Shown here piece after piece: positions 14,679 to 26,688 of a DNA stretch of 64,000 nt. The DNA lies in assembly GCA_013400975.1 (NCBI GenBank), contig WBMZ01010285.1:62001-126000 (forward strand). Reading direction: 5' to 3'. Each line of letters begins with the position of its first letter. The first letter of the stretch is position 1. Under the pieces are notes generated by a model, which saw only the letters and a list, made by a program, of their open reading frames with translations, ran no database searches and had not been told where the DNA came from. Source of the stretch: Atrichornis clamosus. Lineage: Eukaryota; Chordata; Aves; Passeriformes; Menuridae. The translations under genes were made by a program, and so were the position numbers.

Positions 14679-17659
14679 TTTGAAAACTGCTAGCATACCT
14701 CTTGCATTAAAACTATTTTTTCCCTTGTCTCACCTTTTATCACTTGAATGTCAGCACATTTTAAATCATATAGCATCAAAGAGGGTGAGGATATTCACCT
14801 TTGATACCTGTACAGAGATAAGCATTTCAGTTTAAAATCTTCTACCGCTTGTGGTCAGCATCCACACACTGAAAACTGAACTCCAGCTCTTCCCTCCATT
14901 TGTTCGTGTTTCAGGATAGGTCATCTTTTCAAACTCTGCTGATCCATTTGGTTTCATCATAACCACTCCTTGCACCAAATTTAAGATACATGTTCTACCA
15001 CATGAAAGTAGTATATTAGCTTCCGTGGGGTTTAGCCAATCTAGGGCAGATATAACACAGACTTACCCACTTTTACTACACAGACGTATTTCAAACAAGT
15101 TCTTTGTAGCCTCTGCTGAAGAAACTGCTCAGGCATCACAATTACATTACAAATTTGTTTCTGGTTCATCACTACCAGCAATTCAAAAACATGAAAGGAA
15201 CATTTTATGCAAAGAAAGACTAAAATCTGCATGAAGACGAGAGGCAGAAAGTGTCATAGTTTCTTCCAGACAACTCTTTACGGCAAACAGCAAGGAAAAC
15301 TGAAAAGGAGGAAACTTATGTAAACCATCTGAGGCGTGTGTTCTGTTCCTCTCACGTGCGCGGGGTACCAGAGATATTTGACAAACCTGAGGCAGAGAAC
15401 GAAACAGAGACCTTTGTCAGAACTAGAAAGGAATGTGACTCTGTTAGGCAAGAATGTGGTGGCTATTCCCAAGCTGACTACAAGCTAGAGCATGAAGAAA
15501 GCAGCCCATTTTCAGTGTCAGGAACGGGCAGGCACAGAAATCCAGCCTGGAAGGAATAATGTCTCCCCTCACTATGAAGAAAAGCGTAGCTAAAATGGAA
15601 TCTGTAGGCCTGGTGGTACAGGGACCAAGACTCTTTGCCCAGCAAGCCTCAGCTACCTGAGCTAACAAGACAGAGGTAATAGATGTGCCCTGCACGCTGC
15701 ATTTCCTGATAGGAATATGTTTTCATATTGCATATTCAACTGAGGCCATGCCCTGGCAAAAAAAGACCAGCATGGATTTGACAGGTGACACATTAAAACA
15801 AATTTTCAATATTTTGTAGCAGGAAAATGTGTCTGTTTAGAGAAAAGCTGGATATACCGGCTGCAAAACAGTAATGGCATCCAAGTATTGGACATTACCA
15901 GATTGCACTGTATACCAAAGTGCTAACACACGTCCTCGCCTGCTTCTATTTGCTGCCAAAAACCCAACAAAACAGGTTCTCATCTCTAGGTCCCTCAAGG
16001 TAGCATGTTTCACAAGGAACAATTTCACTCTAAAATACTGGAGTTATTTTCAGCAACTCCCAATTTTAAGCCACAATGCCACTGATAGACAGTAATCAAG
16101 GACAGGTGCTTTTGAGTGCCAGTACCCTGACAGGTTGATGATACCTCAGTTTTATGCCCTTGAGTCCCTCATTCTTTCCTTCTGTATGAAAGCTCCCTCA
16201 AGAGGTTCTTTGCAGAGATTTAGGCTCTTTCAGTTCCTATGCTAGAGACATGACAAGACAAAAAGAAGACACAATTCTGACAAGATTCCCGTTGCAACAC
16301 TTGACCTTCCCAAGGATGCCCAGGCTCAATAAATTTTCATAATTGTGTCAACAAGAAGAGCATGTTTCCATGAGTGCTTCTGATTTTGATTTTTAATAAA
16401 ATGATAGCAGCTTTGTATCACTTTTTTAAAAAAAGCAAGGAGAAAGAGGTAGAAACATGAGTGTCTCAGCCACAAACCAGCTCTGTGGAGAGTTAACACT
16501 CTGCACTGGAACAGGCCAAGTTTGAGACAAAACGCTGCCCTCAGGGTGTCCTGCCAAGCTGAGGAAAGAGAGCAGGGCAGATCGGTGAGCATGCCAAATT
16601 CTCCATGACACAAAGTATGTGGCATTTTGTGGGTGCAAGCAGCCGGAGCAGGAAGGCCATGGTGAGGTCTCTTTGATCACTGGGGCAGCTGTGACAATCA
16701 ATGAGGTGGCAGGCACCAGGGTGCCTTTAGGAAAAACAAAAGGGTGTCTCTTCTTTGCCACCACGTGGGAAATCACAGCAGCGCTCCACAGCTGGAAAGT
16801 GGGGATCGAGCCACTTTGTCACTACTGAGCAAAGGGTTTGATAACTGAAAATGGAGGTCTGGTGGATACAACAGAGGCACGACGAGAATTTAGTTTTAAA
16901 AAAAAAACCCCAACAAACCCAACTCAAGAGGATTTTGAAAACAGGGTGTACTAAGGGCATCTACCACTGAAGTCACTCAACAAATCTCACACACACCTCT
17001 AGGCTGATGTGAACTTTACACTCTTCCCTCCAATCTGCTGAAGAAATTCTCCCAAACCCCCTCAAGTGGTGACAAGTACTCTTATTCCTGTTGGCTGCCA
17101 AACCTCCTTCCTCCCCCAACCTCTTAGAGTAGCAATGCAGGAAGAAGATAAAAGGGGAAGAAATAGAAGAGCCACTAAAATGGCTTTCCTGAATAAAAAT
17201 CACTGAAGACCAGGTAGATGAATCTTTCCTGAGAAGCTTCTGTGTAATTGAAATATCTCTTATTTGACATGTTCTAACTGTTCGTCATAACCATGAGACT
17301 ACAAAAATATTCAGCTTTCTTCAACTCAAAGAGAAATCGGGCAGTTGAGAAGAGTGATTAAGTGAATAACAAACAACAAAAAAGCTTTTTTTCTTTTATT
17401 TAGTATTTAAACCTTTTTCAACATATGTTGTCTTGTAAAAAATATGTGAAATTTAAAACTTTAAAAAAATCTGAAATGAAATGTTTTGACAACTTAATAA
17501 CTGAAATACTGGAATACTTTCCTAAAAAAATTATTTACAAAGTGTGGCAGAAATTTTTTACAAGATTGAATTAGCTCTAAACTGTGTTTCTCAGCAAGTT
17601 TTCACCTCACCTGCTCTGCCGTTCACACTCCTGTAACAGCTTAGCTGCTCAGTCCGTCT

Positions 17660-17684
17660 TCAACAGCAGTTTTGCTGCTGTTGA
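17660..17684. other. Perfect 10-bp inverted repeat (hairpin)
   Basis: TCAACAGCAG at 17660-17669 pairs with CTGCTGTTGA at 17675-17684 across a 5-base TTTTG loop. No function is implied. Confidence 0.8.
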
Positions 17685-18961
17685 CCAGCAGGTCAGTCTA
17701 CATAAAAGTCCAGAGATCCATGAAAAAACTTGTGTTGGGACTGGCCTGTTGCCTTTCAGAGCATCAAGAAATCACCCAATTCCCACTGATGTTAGCACAA
17801 AAAGTCCAAAATTCAAATTGTTTTCTTACTTGTTAGCTAACTTTGTGGCAACTTCAAATACCAAACACAAGATAGTTCGTAATTACTTCCTTCACATAAA
17901 GCCACAAGCTTTGTTTATGCTGAGATTTTGTGGAAGCAAACTGGTTTTCCACCTTTCTTAAAAATCTTACTACCTGATCTATCGCCACATATCCTTGACG
18001 ACAAATTCTTGAGTTGGCTTCTCTGAGATGCCCCTGAATCAGGAGCAAGATTCTGATTTGGAGATGTCTTCTTCACATGTCTCCACCACATGTATTTTCA
18101 GGACTTTCAGAATTACCATTTCTTACTTGTTAAAGAAAATGCCTTGGTTGTTTCCTTGCCATGTACTCCCAGCCCCTCTTTGGTGTTCCTCTGTTGTACC
18201 CTCTGGGTAGCAGACAAACAAGAAAAAGCATTGCAGACATTTTCACATAGCTAATCTTTATGAACCATCAGTGTTTCTGACAAGCCATTACCTACAAACT
18301 ATGGCTATTACCAGAGGAAAGACATTTTTCAACTACTTACAAGGATACAGCAGCAGCTTAAAAAAACCCTGACAAGAACATTGTATGCATCACTTCAAAA
18401 CTTTGCACAAGCCTCTATCATCCCCCAGCAATCTCAAGTCTCTAGGGAATAATTTTTCTTTTTGTTCTGCTTAAAGTCTTCTAGTTTGCACACACAGGCA
18501 GTAAAACCAGGCTCTCGCCAGAAGGTGAACAAGTTAATTCACTGGAAGTAGCAAGCCTAAAGTTATTTATTAGGTTGATGAATACAAGACATTTGTTTTC
18601 TGAAACCAGTAAAAAAAACAACAGTAATTTTTTTGCAAACATGGAGCTCTAATTTTCCAAGGGACTTTGACAGCTAGACCTTGGATTAATTACCCGTGAG
18701 CTAATGAATTAACTTAGAAAGTGTGACAGAAATGGAATATTAAATTATTTTAGCCCTTTCTCCAATTCCTCTTGTCCTTCCAGAGATCTGCCTGCACCTC
18801 CTTGCTCACTGTCTGCAGGTAAGGCAAAGGATGGCCGCAGTGACAAGTTACCACCAGGAAAATAATGGCTTCAGCAGAACCAGCCCGACTGAGTTGGCAC
18901 CATTTCAGCTCAGTGAAGATCATATGAAGAAAAAATGTGAATGATGATTTCAACCACCCAC

Positions 18962-19048
18962 CGGTGCCCACTCGTGACACTGTTTGCTCACACTACCCAC
19001 GCCGCAATGCGCGGATCGGTTCCAAATTACCACCTCGGAGACAAAGCG
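18962..19048. promoter_or_regulatory. Compact CpG cluster
   Basis: Nine CpG sites occur within 87 bases, including GCCGCAATGCGCGGATCGG, surrounded by CpG-poor sequence. Too short for a CpG island. It could be a small regulatory element or an unmethylated patch. Nothing coding was recognised. Confidence 0.3.
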
Positions 19049-21028
19049 CCAAGTGGAAAGTTCCCCAACTGTTCCAGAACAGTGTGGTTTCACATCAAAA
19101 TACCTCCGCATACAACAGTACCTTCCTCATTCCTAACCACATTTACTTCCTATACGATTATAGACTATTCATATTTTATACTTATACCTTCCCCAACAGC
19201 TCATGATCCCATCCCTTCTCTAGGATCTTTACTGGAACTTGGCACATGACAAGAGGATCAAGGACATTTGTTATATCAAGGTCTAACTCAGCCCTGTGAA
19301 GTTATCGCCATTGAGTCGAAACAGCAAAAACAAAGTCAGACTTTCATCTGGTGGAAATGCACCAAAATTTACTCCTTAAATACAGCACATTGTAGGCTGT
19401 TGGTAAGTCCCAGGTCTTTCACTACTATGATATCTGTTTATTAAATTCATTTTTTAACACAGTGAGTTCAATAAAGTTTTCATTTAAAATAAAATGGTTA
19501 CCACTGACGACAATCTACCCTGTACTCTTGACACTCAAACTGCAGTAGCCCTTAGGACCAGATTTGAAGTCTCTTCAGTGTCTCAGATTTGGAAGGCTAC
19601 ATCTGCAACATCCCCAAATAACAGATCACTGTTGTATGGGATTTTTATTTCACTTTGGGATGTTCAGGAGAACACCAACAAGCGTTTTTATTTCCCATTT
19701 TCACCGAATATACATTTTCATGTCAGCAAAAGTGAAAGCTAACACAGTTGGAATATACTAAATGTCAATATTTAATATGGCCTTTCCTTTCCAATTTTTT
19801 AAACCACAGTGCATCATCTCAGCATGATTAATAACAACTCTTCTGTTGCTTTCCCTGAACCAACCTGAGGCATTTTTGTTGCTAGGTTATGTTCTGTTGT
19901 GAGCTGTCCTCCCAACTGTAGGAAAGATTAAGAGATCTCAGATGGAACCAAGGACAGCATGCCAGTAATCACAGTTGAACGACGCTAGCACTTGACATCT
20001 TGAGATGGGAACAACATGTCTATTGTTGTTCAGTCCTTTGCTACAATGCATGACAGACAAAACCACTTACCTTGTCAAGAATTGGGAACCTTGTCAAGAA
20101 GTCATTTGTACTGATTGGATAAACAAAAGGGAAATCTGGAGAAGCAGGTTCATAAAAGAAACAAAATGTTCTAGAAATGGCCCATATTCACTGTCACATT
20201 CCAGAGTGAAAAGGAGCTCTCCATCTACGTTAACTGGTCCCGGGAGGATCCAATACTCATGATGAAATCTTGCATTGGCCTCAAGCTTCCACAGCAGCTT
20301 TTATAAGAATACAATGTGATGCTGCCAAGGGAGTGGGCTTAGCCAGAGAAAAGAGTTCTGGCCAAGACATTTCTCCATCTGAGTAATCCTTGGCTTTCCA
20401 AGAGCCTGTTGGAGCCACTGGCAGCTGATTCAAAAAGCCTAACACCTTTTTAGTCCCAACCTATAAGAGATAATATTTCAGCAGCCCCAAACCAGACAAA
20501 CATGCAGTCATGCTGCATACTTCCGCCAGACTAACTACTCCTTTGCCTGACCAGGGAATTTATTCTAAAACACTTTTTTTTTTTTCCCAAGGATCAACAT
20601 TCTTATTAGCATATTTACAAAAATACATAGCCATATCTCTGAGTTTCCCAGCAATACCCTTGGCAGAAATAAAGGAAGCCAGACTGATAGAAGAGTTATA
20701 CTCCAAAATTACCGTGCTGTATTCTTTGCCAAAGGGTAATTTGTCAATGCAGTTGACAAATTGAAAAAGGGGAACATTTTTAGTGCCAGTCCCAGAAAAC
20801 AGCAGAAATGAAAAACAATGCTCAATCCCGTACTGAAAATATCACCATATACCCTATAAGGAAGGGAAATATAAGGGAAGAAAAAGAAATCACTGCACTC
20901 AGGAACCTAACTCCCTAATCTTATATTCTTTAAGACTATCCGAGTGAAGAGAAATGCAGTTTGCCTTTTCCCTGTTAACAAGCTATTTGCACATTCTGGT
21001 GGCACCAAGGTTCCCATCAGAGATCCTT

Positions 21029-21105
21029 TTGTGCTAGGCACTGTAAAAACACTTACTAAAAGGACAGTCAGCCCCAATGGCTTTTTATCTAGAATAAATA
21101 AATTA
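21029..21105 (+). repeat. Ancient L2/MIR-type 3'-end relic
   Basis: The order GTGCTAGGCACTGTAAAAAC, AAAAGGACAGTC, GCCCCAA and a decayed 'agcttacaatct' part matches the widely shared amniote L2/MIR-type 3' segment (tumour-free wording: gtgctaggcactgt, acagtccctgcccc, gagctt). Divergence is high, so the family assignment is tentative. Confidence 0.5.
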
Positions 21106-21129
21106 CCACAACTTACAAATGAGTTTTCT

Positions 21130-21210
21130 AGTAGGGTGGGTAATTAAGCCCTGGAACAGGTTGCCAGGTGGTGCTCACCATCACATGGAGTCTTGAAAAC
21201 TGTATTTCTC
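21130..21210 (+). repeat. Degraded CR1 3'-region relic
   Basis: The stretch contains AAGCCCTGGAACAGGTTGCC, then GGTGGTG, a TCACCATCAC block and GAGTCTTGAAAAC. These parallel the CR1 core (lone-standing CTGGAACAGG, TTGCCCAGGGAGG, GTGGAGTCACC, GAGGTGTTCAAAA) with several substitutions and small deletions. It is much older than the copy near 57.5 kb. Confidence 0.55.
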
Positions 21211-24200
21211 TCTAAAAAATATGCTTTTAACTAACTTACAGGAAAAAGTAAATGCCTAACTCTTAATAGGGAAGATCAAGCTGAATAAATACAGTGATCA
21301 GTTCTGCCCCTTGAGCCCATGAATCCCCCTTATCCAATCTCTTATTGTATTAAAGCAAAGGCAGAAAATTAATAGTACCACACTCAGCTGCTACTAATAC
21401 CACTCTGCATTGGCCACCAGGCAGGAGATTCCCCCCAGCTGTGCATCTCAGTTTTATCTTCTTCTGCGAACTGGAGCAGTCCTCCAAAGTGCTGTGCCAC
21501 AGCAAGAGTCACCGGGTAGATTTGAACGATATTCCACGGTAACACAGATAATTTTACCTTTTTGGTGCTTAATCTTGTGGGTGTTGTGGCTCTACCTGGT
21601 TATGTCAGCAGCATCTCCCCAGATCTGGAACACTAAAGGAATTTTCCTGCAGTGCTCTAATGACACTTTTGCTTCCTCTTTTAGCACAGTTTGTGAATCA
21701 CTGGGTTCAAGCCTGTATCTCAGCTTATCCAGACAGCCATATAAAAGTTTTGATGTGATCGCTGTTCTGACTCCTTTTCTGAATGTGGCACCCAACAATT
21801 TAATCCAAGTAACATCTGAGGTCAATATTATGAAGAGCATATACATTGAAATCCAAGGCCATTTACATCCTCAAATTAGTCAGTCCAATGAAGTCCTTCA
21901 GGCTCTAAATTCTGTGAGGTTGATAAAATGGTTTCTCCATGGGCAAAGAGCACCAAAACCATTCTTTTCTACTATCTATAACTCTTACTTTCAGTTTAAT
22001 TAATACTAAATCACTTAATCTTCATTATATATCTCATTGTTTCTGTGCAACTGCCTTGGCTACTTGGAAGCACTAAGCTACTTGTCCCCAGTGACTTCTT
22101 AATGAACTGCATTCTCCTACTGCATGTCTGAGAGACACCTCTGCCTTGATCCTCTCCCTTTATTATTTGCAGACCCATGTGCACAGGTGGTCATAAACAA
22201 TGTGCTACATCTATACATTATTTATATGGTAACATCATACTAACCAAACTCATAAACACAGAGCAACCTTAAAATAACATTGATTCCTTCAAAATAGTGT
22301 TCTCATGTATTAATACAAATCTCTGTGAGACTTTTCATTCCTTTAGGCCCCCAAAACCTTCCTGGACCACAGCAGAGGAAAAGCTGCAATATGACCTTCA
22401 CGATTATGCCGAGTTTTGTTATTGCAGCTTTAAGAACACTGGCAGACTTGCTTGCCACATCCCACACCCTTCCCACATCCCTGCCAGTTGTCTTGAAGAG
22501 TGAAGTCAAATTAACCTTAAAAACCTGAAGTAGTTGGCCAGCAGCTGTGGAAATACTAAAAACAAGAAACGGTTGAGCCAGCCAAATCACTTCATTTCCT
22601 CAGGCAACAGCAAAGAGAAAATGGAATAGGTAAAAAACCTTTAGGACCTGGGGGACTTTGGGTATATATATATGTGCACTTGAGGGTGAAGTACTCCCTT
22701 CCTGAATCAGAGAAGGGAAATAGATAGAGAAGTTGGTGTTTCAATTTTAAAAAAACCTCAAAAACCCAAGAAAACCCACTACATTCAAAATTCAGCAGTT
22801 TTGTCTTCCTTTGCTTGGAAGTCATTGACCGAGTATGACTTTTATTATGTTCCTATTCTAGTTTGAATTCCAGACATGATGCAAAGCACAAAGAAAACAA
22901 ACTCACTCCTATCAAAGAAAAACAAAACCAAAACCAGCAAGTCACATAACCACCACTTTACAAAACAGTTCTGCTTACAAAACATTAAGAGAAGAATCAT
23001 TTGTGTCCAAACGCCATTTTAACTGGCATCACCACCCAGAAACACTGCCCAGTATAATCAATAAGACAGATTCTAACCTTCAGGGATATTTAAATCATCA
23101 CAACTATCCTCAGCTATCAGCTCAAATCATGTGTCCAGCCCTAAAACATTCTTCAAGGAGAGTTCAGTGTTCTGGCACTAGTTTTAGGGCATGTATTTTA
23201 TGATATAACAAGTAGCTACAAGTCTAAGAGGACCACAATGCTTCCAAAATGGCATAAGCATGCCACCCTTCTATAAAATATAATAAAAATCTATGTCAGA
23301 TCAGTGCAGGGGCTAAAGTTTTATGCAGAGCAGACATCTGCTGGCAATCACCATCAGCACAGATCCTGTTTGAACACTGCAGGAGGAACATCTTTGGTGC
23401 TATTTGTCCCACAGGGTTTATTCTGGTTTCAAGCCCAAGTAAGTTCCATCAGGGCAAATAGCATCTCTGCCTCAAAATCAAAAAACCAACCCAAACTATC
23501 CACCCTACACTGTTACTCAGGACAGCTACACCTGAGTTACGCAGCCTCTCTTACTGGTCTATAGAGAAGCAAGGAGCAAGACCAGACAGCTCTATAGAGG
23601 GAACCTTCAGGACAGCTCAGGCACTCTCCACAGGAGTGCAATTATCCAGATCTGACTCATCTCATGTCTGCAGCTCAGCCGCTTGCACTGCACTTTACTG
23701 TAACTGCCATCTTAAAAAATCCCCACCAAACCAAACCAAACAAACCCCCTTTCAGCTGCAGATAGGCATCATCTGCTTAATATATCACTCCTTTCCAAAC
23801 TCGAGAGATGAAAGGCTTCTCTTTCCAAAAGCTGTGAGACAGCAAATTAAACATTGTGATAAAAGAAGTTTCCGATCAGCAGGTGCCTCCTGTGCTGGCA
23901 GCAGGCGAAGATACTCCTGTCTGTCAGCAAACAGGGAGGCCCCCAGACAATGAGGACTCCCACCTTGGGGGCTCTGCCAGAAACACTATCACCACCAGTA
24001 TCAAGTAGCTGACAGCACACAGCGTTATACGTGCACAGACCGCCCGAAGGTCACCGAACATTTACCTTATGGTTAAAAGCCAAAATGAGATTATCCCCAT
24101 GGATGCCACCTAATAAACACACACACCAAGCTGTAAGGGATGCCAGTGTGTCTGGAGCGATAACCACCTGCAATGCTTGCACGGGCTGGCAGGAAGGAAG

Positions 24201-24722
24201 CACCACGAAGGAGCCTGCCATGCCTGCACAGCCCCTGTGGGAGGAACTCTAGACACCATCACTGCACACTTTACGGCCCGTGCGTTGTGCTTTGCTGTTT
24301 AAAGCTTTGCCCTGTGCACAGGCCAAGTGGCATTGCCTAAACTGCCTCACATGGCAGAGTACCCAAAGCAGAGCTGCTTCTTCTCAGTTGGGCCTTTGTT
24401 AGGTGGGTATTTCAGGTCTGCACATTGGCACAAGAGTTATCACACAGAAAGCCTATGCAGTAGACACCCAAATTTGGGCAGTCCTCAGAAAAATTAAAAT
24501 GCTATCAGAGAGAACACTGCAGAAAAGCTCACTCTGCCCAGACTCCAAAGGTATTATTTAAAAAAAAACCAAAAAACCCCAAAAAACAGAAAGGAAAAAA
24601 AAATTCATCAAACTAAGAGGAAAAGTGTGCAGAAACTATGGAGAAAGGGCTGAAATGAGATTGTTTGGTATTTTTTTTAATTTTGCACTTGCACGCATAA
24701 TTTCCACAGTGATGTAGGTAGG

Positions 24723-24737
24723 TAAATAAATAAATAA
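24723..24737 (+). repeat. (TAAA)n short tetranucleotide repeat
   Basis: Three and a half TAAA units. Confidence 0.85.
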
Positions 24738-25352
24738 CAAGTGGGTGCCCTTCCAGGGAGAGATATTACTTCACAGCAATTCAACAAGTTACAACAGAGT
24801 GACAAATGACGGACTGCGTAAAACTGTCATAGACAAAACCACCCAGCACGGACGAGATGCTCAGAAAGTCCAGAGCACAAAACCTGATGATTTCTGAATA
24901 AGGTACCGTCTTGTCCTGAAACCTCCTCTGCCATCCCAATGTGTTGACAACTGAAATTCACAGGTAGCTGTTGGGTGGTGACTCCACTGCCAACAAGGAG
25001 CAGGGTTTGCAGCCTGCCCTCTGCCAGCGCCTCTCACCGCCCCTTCCCATTCCCTCAGGAATGGCCCACACTGCCACTCCCACCTGCTGCATCCTGGTGG
25101 GGAGGTGGGACACCAGCAATACACATCACACACATCAAACAACTTCTACAGCCAGCCTGGGGAAGCACCAGCAGAAAAATAAATAATTCTGCTCTGGCAG
25201 CTCAGGATCAGATCAGTTAAATGTGTCCAACAACTCCTGGAAAACCCTCTCTCTCTCTGAATTTTTGAGAGGTAGGTTCTGAACTGTCTAAATAATTTTA
25301 GGTGCAGCCCCTCAGGTTCTCAGCAGCAATCGAAGGCAGAGAGTACTGGTCC

Positions 25353-25371
25353 AAAAAAAAAAAAAAAAAAA
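25353..25371 (+). repeat. A19 homopolymer
   Basis: Nineteen consecutive A. No retrocopy, target-site duplication or SINE body was recognised before it. It is poly-U in the LDLRAD4 transcript. Confidence 0.95.
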
Positions 25372-26657
25372 GAGTGAGAACTTTTTAGGCTCATGCCCAT
25401 GTTATTAGCAAATGCCTTTTTAAAACAATTGGCAGTTTGAGTTTGTTGCCTCACAACATCAGGAAAACAAACGTCACACCTCACACCAAGTAATAATGAG
25501 CTGACTTCACCTAGTCAGTGGACAGACATTTGTGTGCCCTCAAGAATATCCCACTGTTCACCCTACACCAGCAAAAGGCACCATATGGCCTACTATATTG
25601 GTGTCATATCTAATTTCTGAAATTATGTAGGGCACTCTTTCAGAGAAGTAGGTCGCTGTGATATTTTGGATGCAAAGGTCTTCCACTCTTGGAGACCTGA
25701 ATCAAACTTTCATGTAAGCACAGCGCTTGTTGCTATGACATAATTGCAAATTGTTTATGTTATGAATACTCTGTAATGAAGTCTGCATGCAGTCTCCTCT
25801 ATTCTGGGATTGAAAGTACTTTGACTTATGAATTATGGCAAACATTTTCAGTCTGGGTATCTGCTGTCACAGGAACTATTTAGAAGGCAGTGGGGCAGAA
25901 AGGCGTGCACAAGGGGAAGGTGCTCAAGGACGTGATCAAAGAAACAAGAGTACTACTCAAAAAGCAAACCCATCGAAATAAAAAAGTGCATGAGGTAGTA
26001 TGTTCCTTGGATTTCTTTCTGCTTAAACCAGGGCTATTCCTAGTAACCCCCCGCCCCTCTCCAAACTAAACATCTAACTCTGCATGACAGTCACTGATCT
26101 GACTCAGTACGTACATCAGTCTCTGAATACACATTAGTTTAATTTGAGACAACACACCAAGTCATTACTACTACTTCCCTTCCCTATGGCTGGCAGAGCC
26201 CTCTAGCACTCCCAAAGAAGTGGGGTATTACCAGAGCAGGAAACATTGGCTCTTAGACCTCAGTGCAGGAAAGAAATATTTGGGTACCTGGGCACATATC
26301 ATAACCACAGTTTTCCCACCTGAGGTGACAAAGGGAGCAGCTCTGCTCTACACAAATGCTTTTGAGTACTGATCTGAAGCTTAGAGATATTAAGATAAGT
26401 TAACATTCTCTTTTCTAACTTGCATGCTCCCATTCCCAGAATATACACGTGAAAAAGCATAACTGTCCTTCTCTAGCTGATTCGCTCACAAGGGCAGCAA
26501 ATACCTCAACAGGGTAACTTCACCTGTAGAGTCATGGGTGAGTCTTGGCACTGTTAGTATCCTCCTCTGACCAAGACAGTATTTTTACTTTCACAGAGAT
26601 GTCTGCAAATTTATTTTAAATGAACTTTCCAAAGGTGAACTATTTCAAGTCGATAAT

Positions 26658-26688
26658 GGAGAAAGGAAAAAAAAGAAAAAAAAAAGGA
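26658..26688 (+). repeat. A-rich homopurine tract
   Basis: Thirty-one consecutive purines, mostly A with scattered G, followed after one C by further A-rich sequence to about 26705. Low-complexity DNA. Confidence 0.9.

Larger units (their letters stand above)
13201..21028. other. Intron stretch without recognised genes
   Basis: Contains the 14.6-kb tandem repeat, the 17.66-kb hairpin and the 19.0-kb CpG cluster listed separately. A T12 run lies at 20574-20585. The remainder shows no element I can name. Confidence 0.55.

Noticed and set aside
21410..22003. Longest open frame in the window (197 codons, plus strand)
   Set aside because: It begins with TTG rather than ATG; from the first clear ATG near 21603 only about 134 codons remain. 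No family, splice context or codon bias was recognised, and it is antisense to the host gene.
25240..25371. A19 as the tail of a retrocopied gene or SINE
   Set aside because: No recognisable body, polyadenylation signal at the right distance or target-site duplication was seen.
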